From contig NZ_BPUO01000015.1 of assembly GCF_022179805.1 (NCBI RefSeq), positions 83,100 through 147,099 of the forward strand: DNA of 64,000 bases, in the 5' to 3' direction. Below are positions 1-8,233 of this stretch, in pieces (the first letter of the stretch is position 1; each line of letters starts with the position of its first letter). The notes beneath the pieces are model-generated. The model saw only the letters and a program-made list of their open reading frames with translations. It had not been told where the DNA came from and made no database searches. The translations under genes were made by a program, and so were the position numbers. This DNA comes from Cupriavidus pauculus (GTDB lineage: Bacteria; Pseudomonadota; Gammaproteobacteria; Burkholderiales; Burkholderiaceae).

Positions 1-53
1 TGGAGACAGTTTGATCGTTGCTGCATGCGGGGCGCTATAGGGAAGCGTCCGAC

Positions 54-87
54 AAAAAAAAATGCCGCGGCGCAGGGACGCCGCGGC
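54..87 (-). terminator. Rho-independent terminator of the minus-strand gene at 144-476
   Basis: A perfect 9-bp GC stem (64-72 with 79-87, 6-nt loop) is followed on the minus strand by a run of nine T. It lies just past the stop of the gene at 144-476 and points the right way to end its transcript. Confidence 0.85.
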
Positions 88-143
88 GAACGATTTAGGA
101 TTAAAGGTGCTGTTTCCAGCAGCGCAATGCTGCTTGATTTCTC

Positions 144-476
144 TTAGCCCTGGGAGCACCCTTTTGGGGTAGGCGTCTGTCCTACACCCCGAACCCAAGC
201 ATTCGTTGTGTCTTCCTCAACTCCGTCACGTAATGATGGAATTGCGACTCTCCATACGCTGTTCATCTTCCGTATCGCGTCGATCGATTTGTCGCGCTCG
301 GTTCGCAATGCTGCCAGCGCTTGCCGCATGCTTTTTCGATCAATGCGCGCGCGGGAAGCGTCCCCTCCGCTTGATTCCAGCTTCGCAATGTAGCGCGCCA
401 GCCGTTCCACTTCCCGCGAAACGTCCACGATGCATCTCTCCGTCGCGAGCAAGTGCTGAAAAATGTCCGGGGCCAA
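144..476 (-). CDS. Small coiled-coil protein, paralogue of the gene at 687-1004
   Basis: Encodes about 110 residues. The frame opens at an ATG at 668, but I place the start at a TTG at 476. It has GGAG seven bases upstream, and from there the protein aligns end to end with the 105-residue product of 687-1004, including the shared stretch ERLARYIAKLESSGGDA versus LQRQLVAQLEKEGGDA and the following AR..(6)..M..AL..L pattern. The central heptad-rich segment is probably coiled coil. No enzymatic motif is visible and the function is unknown. A strong terminator follows the stop codon. Confidence 0.65.
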   Translation of the reverse strand: MAPDIFQHLLATERCIVDVSREVERLARYIAKLESSGGDASRARIDRKSMRQALAALRTERDKSIDAIRKMNSVWRVAIPSLRDGVEEDTTNAWVRGVGQTPTPKGCSQG

Positions 477-686
477 CTTCTGTCTCCATCCTATTTTGTT
501 CAGCGTAGCAACTTGGATAAGTGATCGGTGTAGGAAGAGATCTGATTTTACCGACCGTCGGTTGCCCTGCGCATGCCAGCCTCCTCCCTGCAAGGGCTGC
601 GCAGATCGAATCAGTAATAACCCTAGTTCGCCCAGCTGCCGCCTCGATACTATTTTGAAAAAATCCATGCTCTTTGGAGGAATTGT

Positions 687-1004
687 ATGGACGCGAAAAT
701 TCCTTTTCGGTCACTTGTGATCGCTGATCGGTACATTCGTGAGGTCTCGGCCAAGATCGATCTTCAGCGCCAACTCGTCGCCCAATTGGAAAAGGAAGGC
801 GGGGACGCGGCGCTGGCGCGACGCAGCTTGGAGTCTATGATTGGCGCGTTGGAGGCGCTGAAAGCTCGCCGATACAATGTGCGTTTGTCCCTTGAGCTTG
901 GAAATCGGAAGGGCGAATCGGTCAATCGCCCTGACTCAGGCTCGCCACGAGCCGCAAATCAGACAGACGCTGACGACTCCGATTCGATACGGCGAGTACG
1001 ATAA
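687..1004 (+). CDS. Small coiled-coil protein, paralogue of the gene at 144-476
   Basis: Encodes 105 residues from an ATG with a good GGAGG six bases upstream. The central part (about residues 12-60) is helical and charged with an EGGDAALAR motif shared with the divergent neighbour, and the C-terminal 35 residues are polar and look disordered. The two genes are head to head, about 210 bp apart, and probably arose by duplication and inversion. The function is unknown. A rho-independent terminator follows at 1044-1068. Confidence 0.7.
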   Translation: MDAKIPFRSLVIADRYIREVSAKIDLQRQLVAQLEKEGGDAALARRSLESMIGALEALKARRYNVRLSLELGNRKGESVNRPDSGSPRAANQTDADDSDSIRRVR

Positions 1005-1043
1005 AAGCACACCAGTCTCCATCCATCCCGGTGGAAATTTCTT

Positions 1044-1068
1044 GGCCCGCCCCGCAGCGGGCCTTTTT
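1044..1068 (+). terminator. Rho-independent terminator
   Basis: GGCCCGC (1044-1050) pairs with GCGGGCC (1057-1063) across a 6-nt loop and is followed by a T tract. It ends the transcript of the small gene at 687-1004. Confidence 0.85.
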
Positions 1069-1169
1069 GTGGCGTGACCATATTGCGCAAACAGGGGGAC
1101 TGAGGGGCATTTTCCGTCGGAGCGGCAGGCCCAGGCGCAGATTTGGCTCGTGGCGGTTCGGGAGCAGGC

Positions 1170-1532
1170 TCAGCAACCGATAGATTCACAACGCGGAAGC
1201 GTAGCCCGGACCTTCTCCAGGACTCGCCGGTGCTTGTCCTTCGCCTGCTCCCACGTTTCCGACTCGAAGCACTTGCTCAGGCTTCCGCTGACCGTGGTCC
1301 GGAACATGGGCGGCTTGGCGTGCTTGAGGCTGGCCCATCCAGAGAAGTAGGTCCAGACGTCGACGGCGTAGGCCGGCAAGCTGTCTTTGATCTGCCAGGC
1401 CTTGCCTTCGCAAGACTGCCACATGGCATGCTCGGTGTAGTCGTAGCACCGATGGATGGATTCCTGATCATGCTGCGATCCGGGAACAACAAGCTGGCCA
1501 CGGAGATCCTGCACAGAAAATTCGAAACGCAT
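1170..1532 (-). CDS. Hypothetical cysteine-containing protein
   Basis: Encodes about 120 residues from the ATG at 1532. A TTG at 1580 would add 16 residues. It has no signal peptide or membrane segment. The middle is rich in aromatic residues (CYDYTEHAMWQSCEGKAWQ), and the C-terminus is basic and ends in two cysteines (RCESIGC). I do not recognise the family. It sits between a terminator and the convergently placed 3' end of the autotransporter gene. No alternative frame gives a better product, but the gene call itself is only moderately supported. Confidence 0.45.
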   Translation of the reverse strand: MRFEFSVQDLRGQLVVPGSQHDQESIHRCYDYTEHAMWQSCEGKAWQIKDSLPAYAVDVWTYFSGWASLKHAKPPMFRTTVSGSLSKCFESETWEQAKDKHRRVLEKVRATLPRCESIGC

Positions 1533-1743
1533 TTCGCCAAACCGCTCTCCTTGCTGCTTCCGGGCAAAGACGCTGGGCAACGGGCCGCGATGTCTTGTCC
1601 GTCATTGCCGGCTTCCAGGTTATGGGACAAATTGTCGAACTGGCCGCGTTGACGCAGGTCGACGCGAATCAGCTGGCAGCAAGACTGGAAGCGGTATTTG
1701 AATTGCTCATCATGGATGGCCCGCGCAGCGCCTATCTCCCGCC

Positions 1744-4455
1744 TCAGAACCTGGCGCGCAATCCAGCCATCAACTGCACGCTGTAGCTATCGCCGAAATT
1801 GCGCAGTGGCGTGTTGACCGATGCTTCGGCATAGACCATGGTTCGGTCGTTGTTCCAGGTATAGCTGCCGCCCACGCCTGCCCCCGTCCAAAGGCGGTTG
1901 TCACGCCGCAGGAAGTCAACGTCGGCCACATTGACGCGGAAGGGATCCAGGAATTCGTAGTTAAGGTTGAAGATGCCGTACATGTTCCGACTGCGCGATT
2001 GCGTGGACGTTTCCTGCCAGCGGTCCGTGTGATCGATGGAAATACCGGCGCGACCCAGCAGGCTCTTGCCGTTCTGCGAGGATACCCGGGCGCCGAAGCG
2101 GTCGGTAAAGTCATCGAAGCTGGTCTGCGACCACATCAGTTGCGCCTGCGGCGTCAACGTCAGTGCGTTGCCGATTTCGGTGCGCTTGCCCAGTTCGAGG
2201 CTGAACGCCTTGCCGTCGCCGTGGTTGCCACTGGCCATGCGGCCAGCCAGATCGGAATTCAGGTCACTGCGATACCACGTGAACTGTGCCTGCGCATCGG
2301 CATACACGCCATTCGCGCCGTACCAGGTCATCGTGCCGCCCAAGCCGTATCCGTCCGTATTGACGCGGCCATCGCCGCTGGGGGAGCGTGCCCGTGCGTT
2401 GCCCCGGACGTAGGTGGCGGCCAGGCCGGCCACCAGCGCACCCCCATCGCGCGCCTGCCACAGCGCGTGGTCAGCCCCTGCCTGCACCCGCCAGACGTCG
2501 GTGTCCACCGCCGTGCCGCTGGTGGAGTGCTTCGACGATGAGCCACGCAACTCGCCTTCGGTACGAGCCCATGCACCCGTGCCGCCTGCGAGGCCGCCTT
2601 CGCTCCATTGACGGCTGCCCACGCGCTGCTGAAGCGTGGGCAAGCGCGTGATGGCCTGCAAGCTCTGCGCGTAGGCTTCGTAGGCGGGCACACCGGGTTG
2701 GTAAAGTGGCTGGACGGCTGCCCGCGTGGTATCCGATGACGGCGGGGACGAGGCGCTGTCGCTGGGAGCCACCTCCGCCACGGTCGAGCGCAGATACCAG
2801 TCGCCATCCGTCGGCGCACTGTTGCCATTCTTCTGCAAGGTATAGGCGTAGGCGCCTGCCACAACAGCCTGCCTGCCCCGGAACGTGTAGTCGCCGCCGA
2901 CCAACGTAAAGCTACCGGCCGACGTGCCGCCGACATCAATGACCTTGATGCCCTCGACGGTTTGCGCCCCGCCGCCGCCCACGTTGATCACCCGCACGTT
3001 AGTGCTGCCGCTGGTGTTCCCCGTGACAACCAGCTTGTCCGTTGCGCTGTTGTCACCGCCCAGTACCGACTCGATCTCGAGCGTACCGCCGTTGCCCGCG
3101 TAGTTGCCGGCCACCGTCAGCGTACCGAGTGAGTTGCCAGGGGCAATGGTCCCCGCATTGGTGGTGTTGCCGATGATGCCGCTGCCCTGGAGCCGCGCGG
3201 CGCTCAGCACATCCAGCGCGCCGCCCAGACGCCCGTTGACGGCCAGCGTGCCGGACTGGACGGTTGTGTTCCCGGTGAAGGACGAACTGTCGCCCGTCAT
3301 CACGGTCTTGCCCGTGCCTCGCTGGACAATAGCCCCGTTGCCGCTGACCGTGCTATCGAATGTGAAGTCGTCAGCGCGCTGGAAGGCAAGCGTGCCATTG
3401 GCGGTCACGTCGCCCGCGATGCTGCCCCCACTGCCGCTGTTGCCGAGTTGCAGCGTGGCACCCGATGCAATCGTTGTGCCGCCAGCATATGTGTTGGCGC
3501 CCGAGAGCACCTGTGTGCCGCCGACGATGCCAAGGCCGCCCGTGGTCTCTATGTTGCCGCCAAACACGGTGGCCGAACCATTGGTGATGTCGAGCCGCTT
3601 GTTGCCCATGACCACACGGCCATCGCCGGACAAACTCTGGATGGTCGCACTGCCTGGCGTCACGCCCGATGCATCGAACACGGCGCCCGACTTGACGTTG
3701 ACCTCGCTCGCGTTGGCGAAGGAGCCGCCGCCGGTCAGCACGACGCTGCCGGCATCGACGAACAGCCGGCCGGTGTACTCATGCGCCGCCGTCGTGGCGA
3801 ATACGCCAGCCCCTATCTTGACGACGTCGCCCTGCCCTCTGATCGCAGCACCCAGATCCGTACGATTGATGGCGTTCACCATATCGAAGGTCAACGTATG
3901 GCCATTGAGATCGATGCCCTTCCACTGCCCGGCCACGGTGAGGCCATTCGGCATCGTGTAACCACCGCCGTTGACGTTGGTCGCGCGAATGGAAATGTCG
4001 TTCTCGAGGACGGTGCGGCGAAAGAACGTCTGCATCGTGACGGCGCTGTCGTTCTGCACGCCCACGCCATCGGTGCCGTACAAATGCACCTCCGGCATCG
4101 CCTCATTGTCGAAACGTGACACCACACTGCCATCGCGAATCAATACGGAGCCGATTTCTATGGTCGGACCATTCAGGAAGTTGATCCGGGTGGCGGAGGT
4201 GCCGCCAAGGATCGCACGATCATTGCGCCCGGGCGCTATACCGCCTGTCCACGATCCGGTGGCCGACCATGCAGCCAGCGTGCTGCCCCGGAATACGATG
4301 TCCGCACCCAGCGCCGCGCTCGATCCCGACAGCGCGGCAGCCGCCATCAGCAACGAGACGCCCTTTGCAACGGGAGAACGCCGAGGAAGATCAGAAGGCG
4401 AAGGAAACGCGGGAGAAACGGGAGATGAGGGGGCTTTCTTGTTATGAATCGACAT
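1744..4455 (-). CDS. Type V autotransporter with beta-helix passenger
   Basis: Encodes 903 residues. An extended N-terminal signal region (about residues 1-50) ends in a hydrophobic stretch and AALGA, for Sec export. Residues about 50-600 are Gly/Asn/Thr-rich with repeated autotransporter-associated strands (GGTTIASGATLQLGNSG, SGTLAVNG, GSGIIGNTTNAGTIAPGNS), the signature of a right-handed beta-helix passenger. Residues about 640-903 form the C-terminal beta-barrel translocator, ending in an aromatic residue (GLRARF) as outer-membrane barrels do. The domain order and length match AIDA/pertactin-type adhesins. No protease catalytic motif was noticed, so an adhesin role is inferred. The upstream Shine-Dalgarno is weak. 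Confidence 0.93.
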   Translation of the reverse strand: MSIHNKKAPSSPVSPAFPSPSDLPRRSPVAKGVSLLMAAAALSGSSAALGADIVFRGSTLAAWSATGSWTGGIAPGRNDRAILGGTSATRINFLNGPTIEIGSVLIRDGSVVSRFDNEAMPEVHLYGTDGVGVQNDSAVTMQTFFRRTVLENDISIRATNVNGGGYTMPNGLTVAGQWKGIDLNGHTLTFDMVNAINRTDLGAAIRGQGDVVKIGAGVFATTAAHEYTGRLFVDAGSVVLTGGGSFANASEVNVKSGAVFDASGVTPGSATIQSLSGDGRVVMGNKRLDITNGSATVFGGNIETTGGLGIVGGTQVLSGANTYAGGTTIASGATLQLGNSGSGGSIAGDVTANGTLAFQRADDFTFDSTVSGNGAIVQRGTGKTVMTGDSSSFTGNTTVQSGTLAVNGRLGGALDVLSAARLQGSGIIGNTTNAGTIAPGNSLGTLTVAGNYAGNGGTLEIESVLGGDNSATDKLVVTGNTSGSTNVRVINVGGGGAQTVEGIKVIDVGGTSAGSFTLVGGDYTFRGRQAVVAGAYAYTLQKNGNSAPTDGDWYLRSTVAEVAPSDSASSPPSSDTTRAAVQPLYQPGVPAYEAYAQSLQAITRLPTLQQRVGSRQWSEGGLAGGTGAWARTEGELRGSSSKHSTSGTAVDTDVWRVQAGADHALWQARDGGALVAGLAATYVRGNARARSPSGDGRVNTDGYGLGGTMTWYGANGVYADAQAQFTWYRSDLNSDLAGRMASGNHGDGKAFSLELGKRTEIGNALTLTPQAQLMWSQTSFDDFTDRFGARVSSQNGKSLLGRAGISIDHTDRWQETSTQSRSRNMYGIFNLNYEFLDPFRVNVADVDFLRRDNRLWTGAGVGGSYTWNNDRTMVYAEASVNTPLRNFGDSYSVQLMAGLRARF

Positions 4456-4770
4456 CGCTTGTGTACAGGCGGGAGAGAGCCCGCATAGTAAGCGCTAATG
4501 TCGCAAACATATCTAAATCGCCACATTTACTGTGGTTTTTGCCACACCTCGCCGCTGCTGCTGTCGCTACAGCCCGCCCGACTTTCCCCCCGGCCGCATC
4601 GTCGCATTCTCCAGCAACTGCTCGTGGATAAGCGCGCCAGTCAAGACGAGTACGGCTTTCATCGGTATCCCCTAAAAATTGCCTCCAGGTGCACGGATAG
4701 TTTTAGTTCGGTGGCAACACGCCTCCACATGCGGTCGTGACTTGGTCGTGTCGATTTTCTTCCCAAAAAC
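4456..4770. other. Gene-poor interval between autotransporter and regulator remnant
   Basis: About 315 bp. It should hold the autotransporter promoter reading leftwards. A 31-codon open frame on the minus strand near 4672-4577 (starting MKAVLVLTGALIHEQL) is visible but has no family I recognise and may be a fragment. A GTGGATAA sequence near 4624 resembles a DnaA-box half but stands alone. Nothing else is supported. Confidence 0.4.
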
Positions 4771-5103
4771 ATGCAGTTCAGCGAGGAGCACCGGCGAGGG
4801 GTGCAGTTTGTGGAAACCGTGACGGTCACCGGCGATGCCGCCAAGGACATCGGCTGCGCGGAAGAGCCCCGGCGCCTGCCTGTGTCCAGCGTGCGCATGC
4901 GCGACGCCGCCAGCGCCACGCCCATCGCCTGGACCGATATCCATATCGACCCCGTCTACACCGACATCGTCGAAGCCGTGCACCAGTTTCCCGGCGAACT
5001 GGTCAGTTCGCTGCTGGAAACCCGGCACGGCAGACAGATTGCGGAGATCGAGCAGGAGGTGCACGCGTCCACGCTGACCGACACGCGCATCAGCGGCGTC
5101 TAG
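4771..5103 (+). pseudogene. Remnant of a GntR-family regulator (UTRA domain only)
   Basis: The 110-residue frame resembles the effector-binding UTRA domain of HutC/FarR-type GntR regulators, notably VSSVRMRDAASATPIAWTDI, where the family has a conserved strand followed by a Trp-x-x-x strand, and then the segment leading to GRQIAEIEQEVHA. The N-terminal winged-helix DNA-binding domain is missing, and upstream in-frame sequence contains a stop at 4738-4740 with no HTH-like sequence. The 3' part of UTRA is also missing. It cannot bind DNA as it stands and is best read as a decayed gene. Confidence 0.6.
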
Positions 5104-5173
5104 TGTTGCATCGACCTATTGAATCCACGATCCTGCGCTGACATTCCGCCCAAAGCGCATAGCACGGACAAGT

Positions 5174-5230
5174 GGCGCGTGCTATAGGAGAGATGCTGGA
5201 ATACCAGGCACGCGCCCAGTACTCCAGCAT
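5174..5230. repeat. Interlocking inverted repeats
   Basis: GGCGCGTGC (5174-5182) pairs with GCACGCGCC (5208-5216). ATGCTGGA (5193-5200) pairs with TCCAGCAT (5223-5230). The arms interleave, so in RNA the two helices would be mutually exclusive or form a pseudoknot. In DNA this could be a protein-binding or recombination site. It lies between the regulator remnant and the accessory gene block. Confidence 0.6.
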
Positions 5231-5240
5231 GAAAAGGAGG

Positions 5241-5260
5241 CCCTGACCTCTCGGTCAGGG
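5241..5260 (-). terminator. Possible terminator of the 517-residue gene
   Basis: CCCTGACC (5241-5248) and GGTCAGGG (5253-5260) form an 8-bp stem with a 4-nt loop about 25 bp past the stop of the minus-strand gene at 5285. The following minus-strand sequence has only a short T4 run, so termination strength is uncertain. Confidence 0.5.
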
Positions 5261-5284
5261 CGAGGCGCGCCAATCCAACCGGCG

Positions 5285-6838
5285 TCAAGAGCCAGATCCG
5301 GACTTGCGTTCGCTCAAACGCTTGCGCGCATAAGCCAACGTGCCGTCCTTCACGTGCAAGGCACGAGACACCCCGCGCGTCGGATGCTGAATGCGATACG
5401 ACATCGCATTGCCCTGGCGCACTTCGACGATCTTAGAGAAGCCCTCTTCGATACACATGTCGACGTACTTGCAGCCATTGACCAAGCGACCGTCGGGAAG
5501 TCGGCGCTCGGTATCTTCCGCACGCTGGCAAGCCATCTCAAGCGACAGTTCGCGTTTCATTCGCTCCCTGTTTGCTGCAGCCTGCGCTTCCCAGCGCTCT
5601 TGGTCCTCAACAGACATGCCACAAAACTCGAAGATCCTTCGACGGCGAATAGCCGCCGTGCAGTTCACGAGATCCACACCCAAAACGCTGTGAAGCGCTC
5701 GCTTCGAGCCTAGGTTCCAGTTCCGCGGTGCATCAAAGATGAACAGCAGTTCCTGAAGGTCACACTCCTGAACGGCGCGTGCCACCTTGTTAGGCCAGCG
5801 GAACCCGTAGCTGCTTCGATCCGCTGCGGCGGCACAGGCACGGTAGTCGAATTCCCTTTGGCTGATCTCAAAGGATTTCCGTGCCGCTGTTGCCTCTTTC
5901 ACTCGCGTCCGGAAGCGGCTACCTGTGATTTCCGCATGAATCTTTGCGGCCAGGTCGCTACTCGGTGTTGCGTCGGCGTCTTCGGGCTTTCGTACATTGG
6001 GCACCTCCTTTGGTGAAAGGAAGCCCGCCCGGAACAAGGCATCGTCGACGTGAACCACCGTCGCATCTGCCTGCAACCGCTCAACGACTGCGACCAGTTC
6101 CATGACATTGTCATCAGTGACCTTGAGCTTCTCGGCTCGAATCACCCGACACAACGCCTGGAGTTGGCCACCCGGCAACGTACCGCGCAAGGCGGGTATG
6201 GCCATCAGGGTATGCATCCATTCGACATCGTAAGGGACGAGACGCGGACTCTTACGATACTCATCGAGGACGACCTCCGGCACCTTGTCGTCTCGCAACA
6301 AAGCGTAAGCGACATGCACTTCGTGCCGTACGGACGGTGGCATCCCAGGCGTGTGGACGGGCCCCGTGGGGCCGTATCCGAACCGCTTGATGAACTCCTG
6401 CTCAGCAATCGCTCCGAAATCCACCACCTCAATGCTGGGGTCAAGAAGCATGACTTCCCAGATCATCATATCGAGACTACCGTGCGGGTCGAGCGCTTCC
6501 TCCGGATAATCTGCAAGTCGTCCTGCGGCCATGACAGCACCCCAGACGCTCCGGCGCATTTCGTAGGGCTCATCGATACGACGGCCCGTCCCCCCAATCA
6601 GACGTTCGAGTTCGTCGTGGATCGTTGTCAGGATACGTTGCGTCGAACCCTCCAAACGAAGCGCGAAGCTGCCCGACGCCAAACGCGCGATAGGGATGAA
6701 GCCCCCGCTTGCATGGTGCACTGAGACAGCCTCTGGTCCGGAAGCGGCCGCAATGCGCGCAGGGTCGTTTAGATGATAAAGAACGCCTGCCAGGGTGGAA
6801 ATATGCGTGACCTGACGGCCAACGTGAACAAGGTACAT
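5285..6838 (-). CDS. Hypothetical accessory protein, 517 residues
   Basis: The frame opens at 6928, but I choose the ATG at 6838 because GGAG lies five bases upstream, giving a protein starting MYLVHVGRQVTHISTL. No transmembrane segment or signal is visible. The product is soluble, rich in charged residues, with a C-terminal basic tail (AYARKRLSERKSGSGS) and a long helical region (about 400-450) containing ERWEAQAAANRERMKREL. I do not recognise the family and no catalytic motif stands out. Its translation start is embedded in a two-hairpin leader like those of neighbouring genes. It is the last gene of the minus-strand accessory block. Confidence 0.75.
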   Translation of the reverse strand: MYLVHVGRQVTHISTLAGVLYHLNDPARIAAASGPEAVSVHHASGGFIPIARLASGSFALRLEGSTQRILTTIHDELERLIGGTGRRIDEPYEMRRSVWGAVMAAGRLADYPEEALDPHGSLDMMIWEVMLLDPSIEVVDFGAIAEQEFIKRFGYGPTGPVHTPGMPPSVRHEVHVAYALLRDDKVPEVVLDEYRKSPRLVPYDVEWMHTLMAIPALRGTLPGGQLQALCRVIRAEKLKVTDDNVMELVAVVERLQADATVVHVDDALFRAGFLSPKEVPNVRKPEDADATPSSDLAAKIHAEITGSRFRTRVKEATAARKSFEISQREFDYRACAAAADRSSYGFRWPNKVARAVQECDLQELLFIFDAPRNWNLGSKRALHSVLGVDLVNCTAAIRRRRIFEFCGMSVEDQERWEAQAAANRERMKRELSLEMACQRAEDTERRLPDGRLVNGCKYVDMCIEEGFSKIVEVRQGNAMSYRIQHPTRGVSRALHVKDGTLAYARKRLSERKSGSGS

Positions 6839-6842
6839 GGAT

Positions 6843-6891
6843 GCTCCAGATAGACGGAGCATGCCCCTCTCGGGGACATGCCCCAAGAGGG
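6843..6891 (-). promoter_or_regulatory. Tandem-hairpin leader sequestering the ribosome-binding site (copy a)
   Basis: GCTCC (6843-6847) pairs with GGAGC (6856-6860). On the minus strand the GGAGC arm contains the Shine-Dalgarno and is only four bases from the ATG at 6838. Immediately upstream a second stem pairs 6865-6870 with 6886-6891, extended by GGGG/CCCC. The same two-stem arrangement recurs before 7657, 7840 and 9130. Confidence 0.6.
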
Positions 6892-7038
6892 TGGAAACAG
6901 TACATCCGCGTGACGCGAATGTGTTCAAATTAGAGTGGCTTGCTCTATGAATAGCAGCCGCACTTTCTCATGCGTGAATGACGAAGCCCGTGCCTGACAC
7001 ACGAGCACGCATGCCAGCATATTGGTCGGCGGTATGAA

Positions 7039-7128
7039 TCAATCGTCCCTGGCACCACCGCGACGGATCCATAGACCGTACGCCGCAAGCGCACCGCCCA
7101 CAACCAGCACAAGTACGGTGAAACTCAT
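7039..7128 (-). CDS. 29-residue single-span membrane peptide
   Basis: Starts at an ATG that overlaps the stop of the 158-residue gene upstream by four bases (ATGA), so translation is probably coupled. The peptide MSFTVLVLVVGGALAAYG is one hydrophobic helix, followed by LWIRRGGARDD, a positively charged tail of the kind that anchors a small inner-membrane peptide. GGAG lies seven bases before the ATG. The family is unknown. Its upstream neighbour also has two membrane spans, which suggests a membrane pair. Confidence 0.6.
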   Translation of the reverse strand: MSFTVLVLVVGGALAAYGLWIRRGGARDD

Positions 7129-7601
7129 TCGGATTCTCCTTTGTGATAGATGGCACCCACGACATATAGTAGGACCGCGACCCCGAATAGACCCGTGACC
7201 TTCGTCAAGTCCTTAAGCATCCAGTCACTACTAGATCCGACGAAGCCGAATGCTCCGACCAGCGCTGCTGCTGAGATGGTGTGCAAATACCTACCATTCT
7301 GCAGCTCCTGCGCCTGGGTTGGGTTCGAGACCGCCCGCCACGCTTCACCAATTAGATTGCAGCGACGCCCGCTGCGAATCCTGAGACGAAAGGTGTTTGC
7401 CGTGACCTTTTCCAGTCGATAGCGACGCCCGCTTTCGCACGCGAACGCTTCGAACTGCTGCAGGTCCCCGAATACCAGTTTCGCAAGTTCCAGAAAGTTC
7501 TCGGAAAGCAGGATCAGACCCGTGGCTCGATCATATTCACCGCGACTCGTGACCTCATCCCCATGGGCGGATACGAACGTGACTTTGATGACTTTCATCA
7601 T
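7125..7601 (-). CDS. Hypothetical two-span membrane protein
   Basis: Encodes 158 residues from tandem ATGs at 7601 and 7598. The first 100 residues are soluble, with a cytoplasmic look (MKVIKVTFVSAHGDEVTSRGEYD and a basic stretch around RLRIRSGRRCN). Two hydrophobic segments follow (about 107-124 and 135-152), then a short KGESE tail. It overlaps the 29-residue membrane gene by four bases. A 12-codon open frame behind a hairpin leader lies 17 nt upstream. I do not recognise the family. Confidence 0.7.
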   Translation of the reverse strand: MMKVIKVTFVSAHGDEVTSRGEYDRATGLILLSENFLELAKLVFGDLQQFEAFACESGRRYRLEKVTANTFRLRIRSGRRCNLIGEAWRAVSNPTQAQELQNGRYLHTISAAALVGAFGFVGSSSDWMLKDLTKVTGLFGVAVLLYVVGAIYHKGESE

Positions 7602-7618
7602 GCTCGATCACTTCCATC

Positions 7619-7657
7619 TCACGCCGTGGTGGCTGGCCGCCACTGAGTTCGTTTCAT
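7619..7657 (-). CDS. Possible 12-residue leader peptide
   Basis: A short frame (MKRTQWRPATTA) begins four bases after the GGAGC arm of a hairpin and ends 17 nt before the 158-residue gene. It may be a translational leader whose reading opens or closes the downstream start, or it may be fortuitous. No protein evidence can be drawn from its sequence. Confidence 0.3.
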   Translation of the reverse strand: MKRTQWRPATTA

Positions 7658-7661
7658 GCAA

Positions 7662-7717
7662 GCTCCTACAGGATTGGAGCGAGACATCCCCCTTGCGGGC
7701 GCGATGTCCCGCAAGGG
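7662..7717 (-). promoter_or_regulatory. Tandem-hairpin leader (copy b)
   Basis: GCTCC (7662-7666) pairs with GGAGC (7676-7680), the latter holding the Shine-Dalgarno for the ATG at 7657. A perfect 10-bp stem (7690-7699 with 7708-7717) lies directly upstream on the minus strand. The organisation is the same as copies a, c and d. Confidence 0.6.
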
Positions 7718-7769
7718 TAAGACCGGCACAAGCCGGTGAGAATGGCACTCAATAGTGCGTTGCGTTGGG

Positions 7770-7894
7770 GCTCGCCGTTGCTTGTAACACTGCAACGAGC
7801 TCGCGCCAAGATAAACAAACTACTGTGGTCTTAATGGCATAGCGATGCTCCGGTTGACGGAGCCCGCCCTCCAGGAGCAAAGCCCCGTTAGAGG
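7770..7894 (-). promoter_or_regulatory. Tandem-hairpin leader (copy c) with 6-residue frame
   Basis: GCTCC (7847-7851) pairs with GGAGC (7859-7863), and CCTC (7868-7871) pairs with GAGG (7891-7894) around a partial GG/CC core. The Shine-Dalgarno arm is six bases before an ATG at 7840 that opens only a six-codon frame (MPLRPQ, 7820-7840). A further hairpin (7770-7800) follows. The interval 7658-8026 otherwise holds no supported gene, so copy c may have lost the gene it once served. Confidence 0.5.
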
Positions 7895-8026
7895 TGATGA
7901 AGACTTAGTCGTTGACGCCGCTTCTTCTCTCAGAAAAAAAGCGGCTCGATAAAGGTCGATGGCGAATGGTCTATCGCCCGACATCAAGCTCATCTTCGCA
8001 CGCCGGTCCGCCAGTACCACGCCCGC

Positions 8027-8233
8027 TCATGGCAACTGGGCTTTGGCCAAAGAAACAACCTTGCATACCCCAAGGATAAGATGCCCTCTGGATTGCGAGA
8101 ATCTAACTGCGGCACAGCCTCTGCACGTAACATCATGGTTCTCCATAGAGTGCGCAGAAGCAGCTTCCCCATACGCGGAAGACGTTCCGCGCAGGAAGAT
8201 TAAGTATGGTTTGCGCCGAAGGCGCCAGGTCAT
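8027..8233 (-). CDS. Doubtful 68-residue gene coupled to the lipoprotein gene
   Basis: The ATG overlaps the stop of the SlyB-like gene by four bases (ATGA), which favours it. The product (MTWRLRRKPYLIFLRG... LAKAQLP) has no recognisable domain and mixed composition. Another minus-strand frame at 7990-8172 is equally unremarkable. It is kept only because of the coupled start. Confidence 0.3.
   Translation of the reverse strand: MTWRLRRKPYLIFLRGTSSAYGEAASAHSMENHDVTCRGCAAVRFSQSRGHLILGVCKVVSLAKAQLP

Noticed and set aside
3104..3961. 285-residue plus-strand frame opposite the autotransporter
   Set aside because: Pro/Ser/Thr-rich antisense of the repetitive passenger. No start signal or domain.
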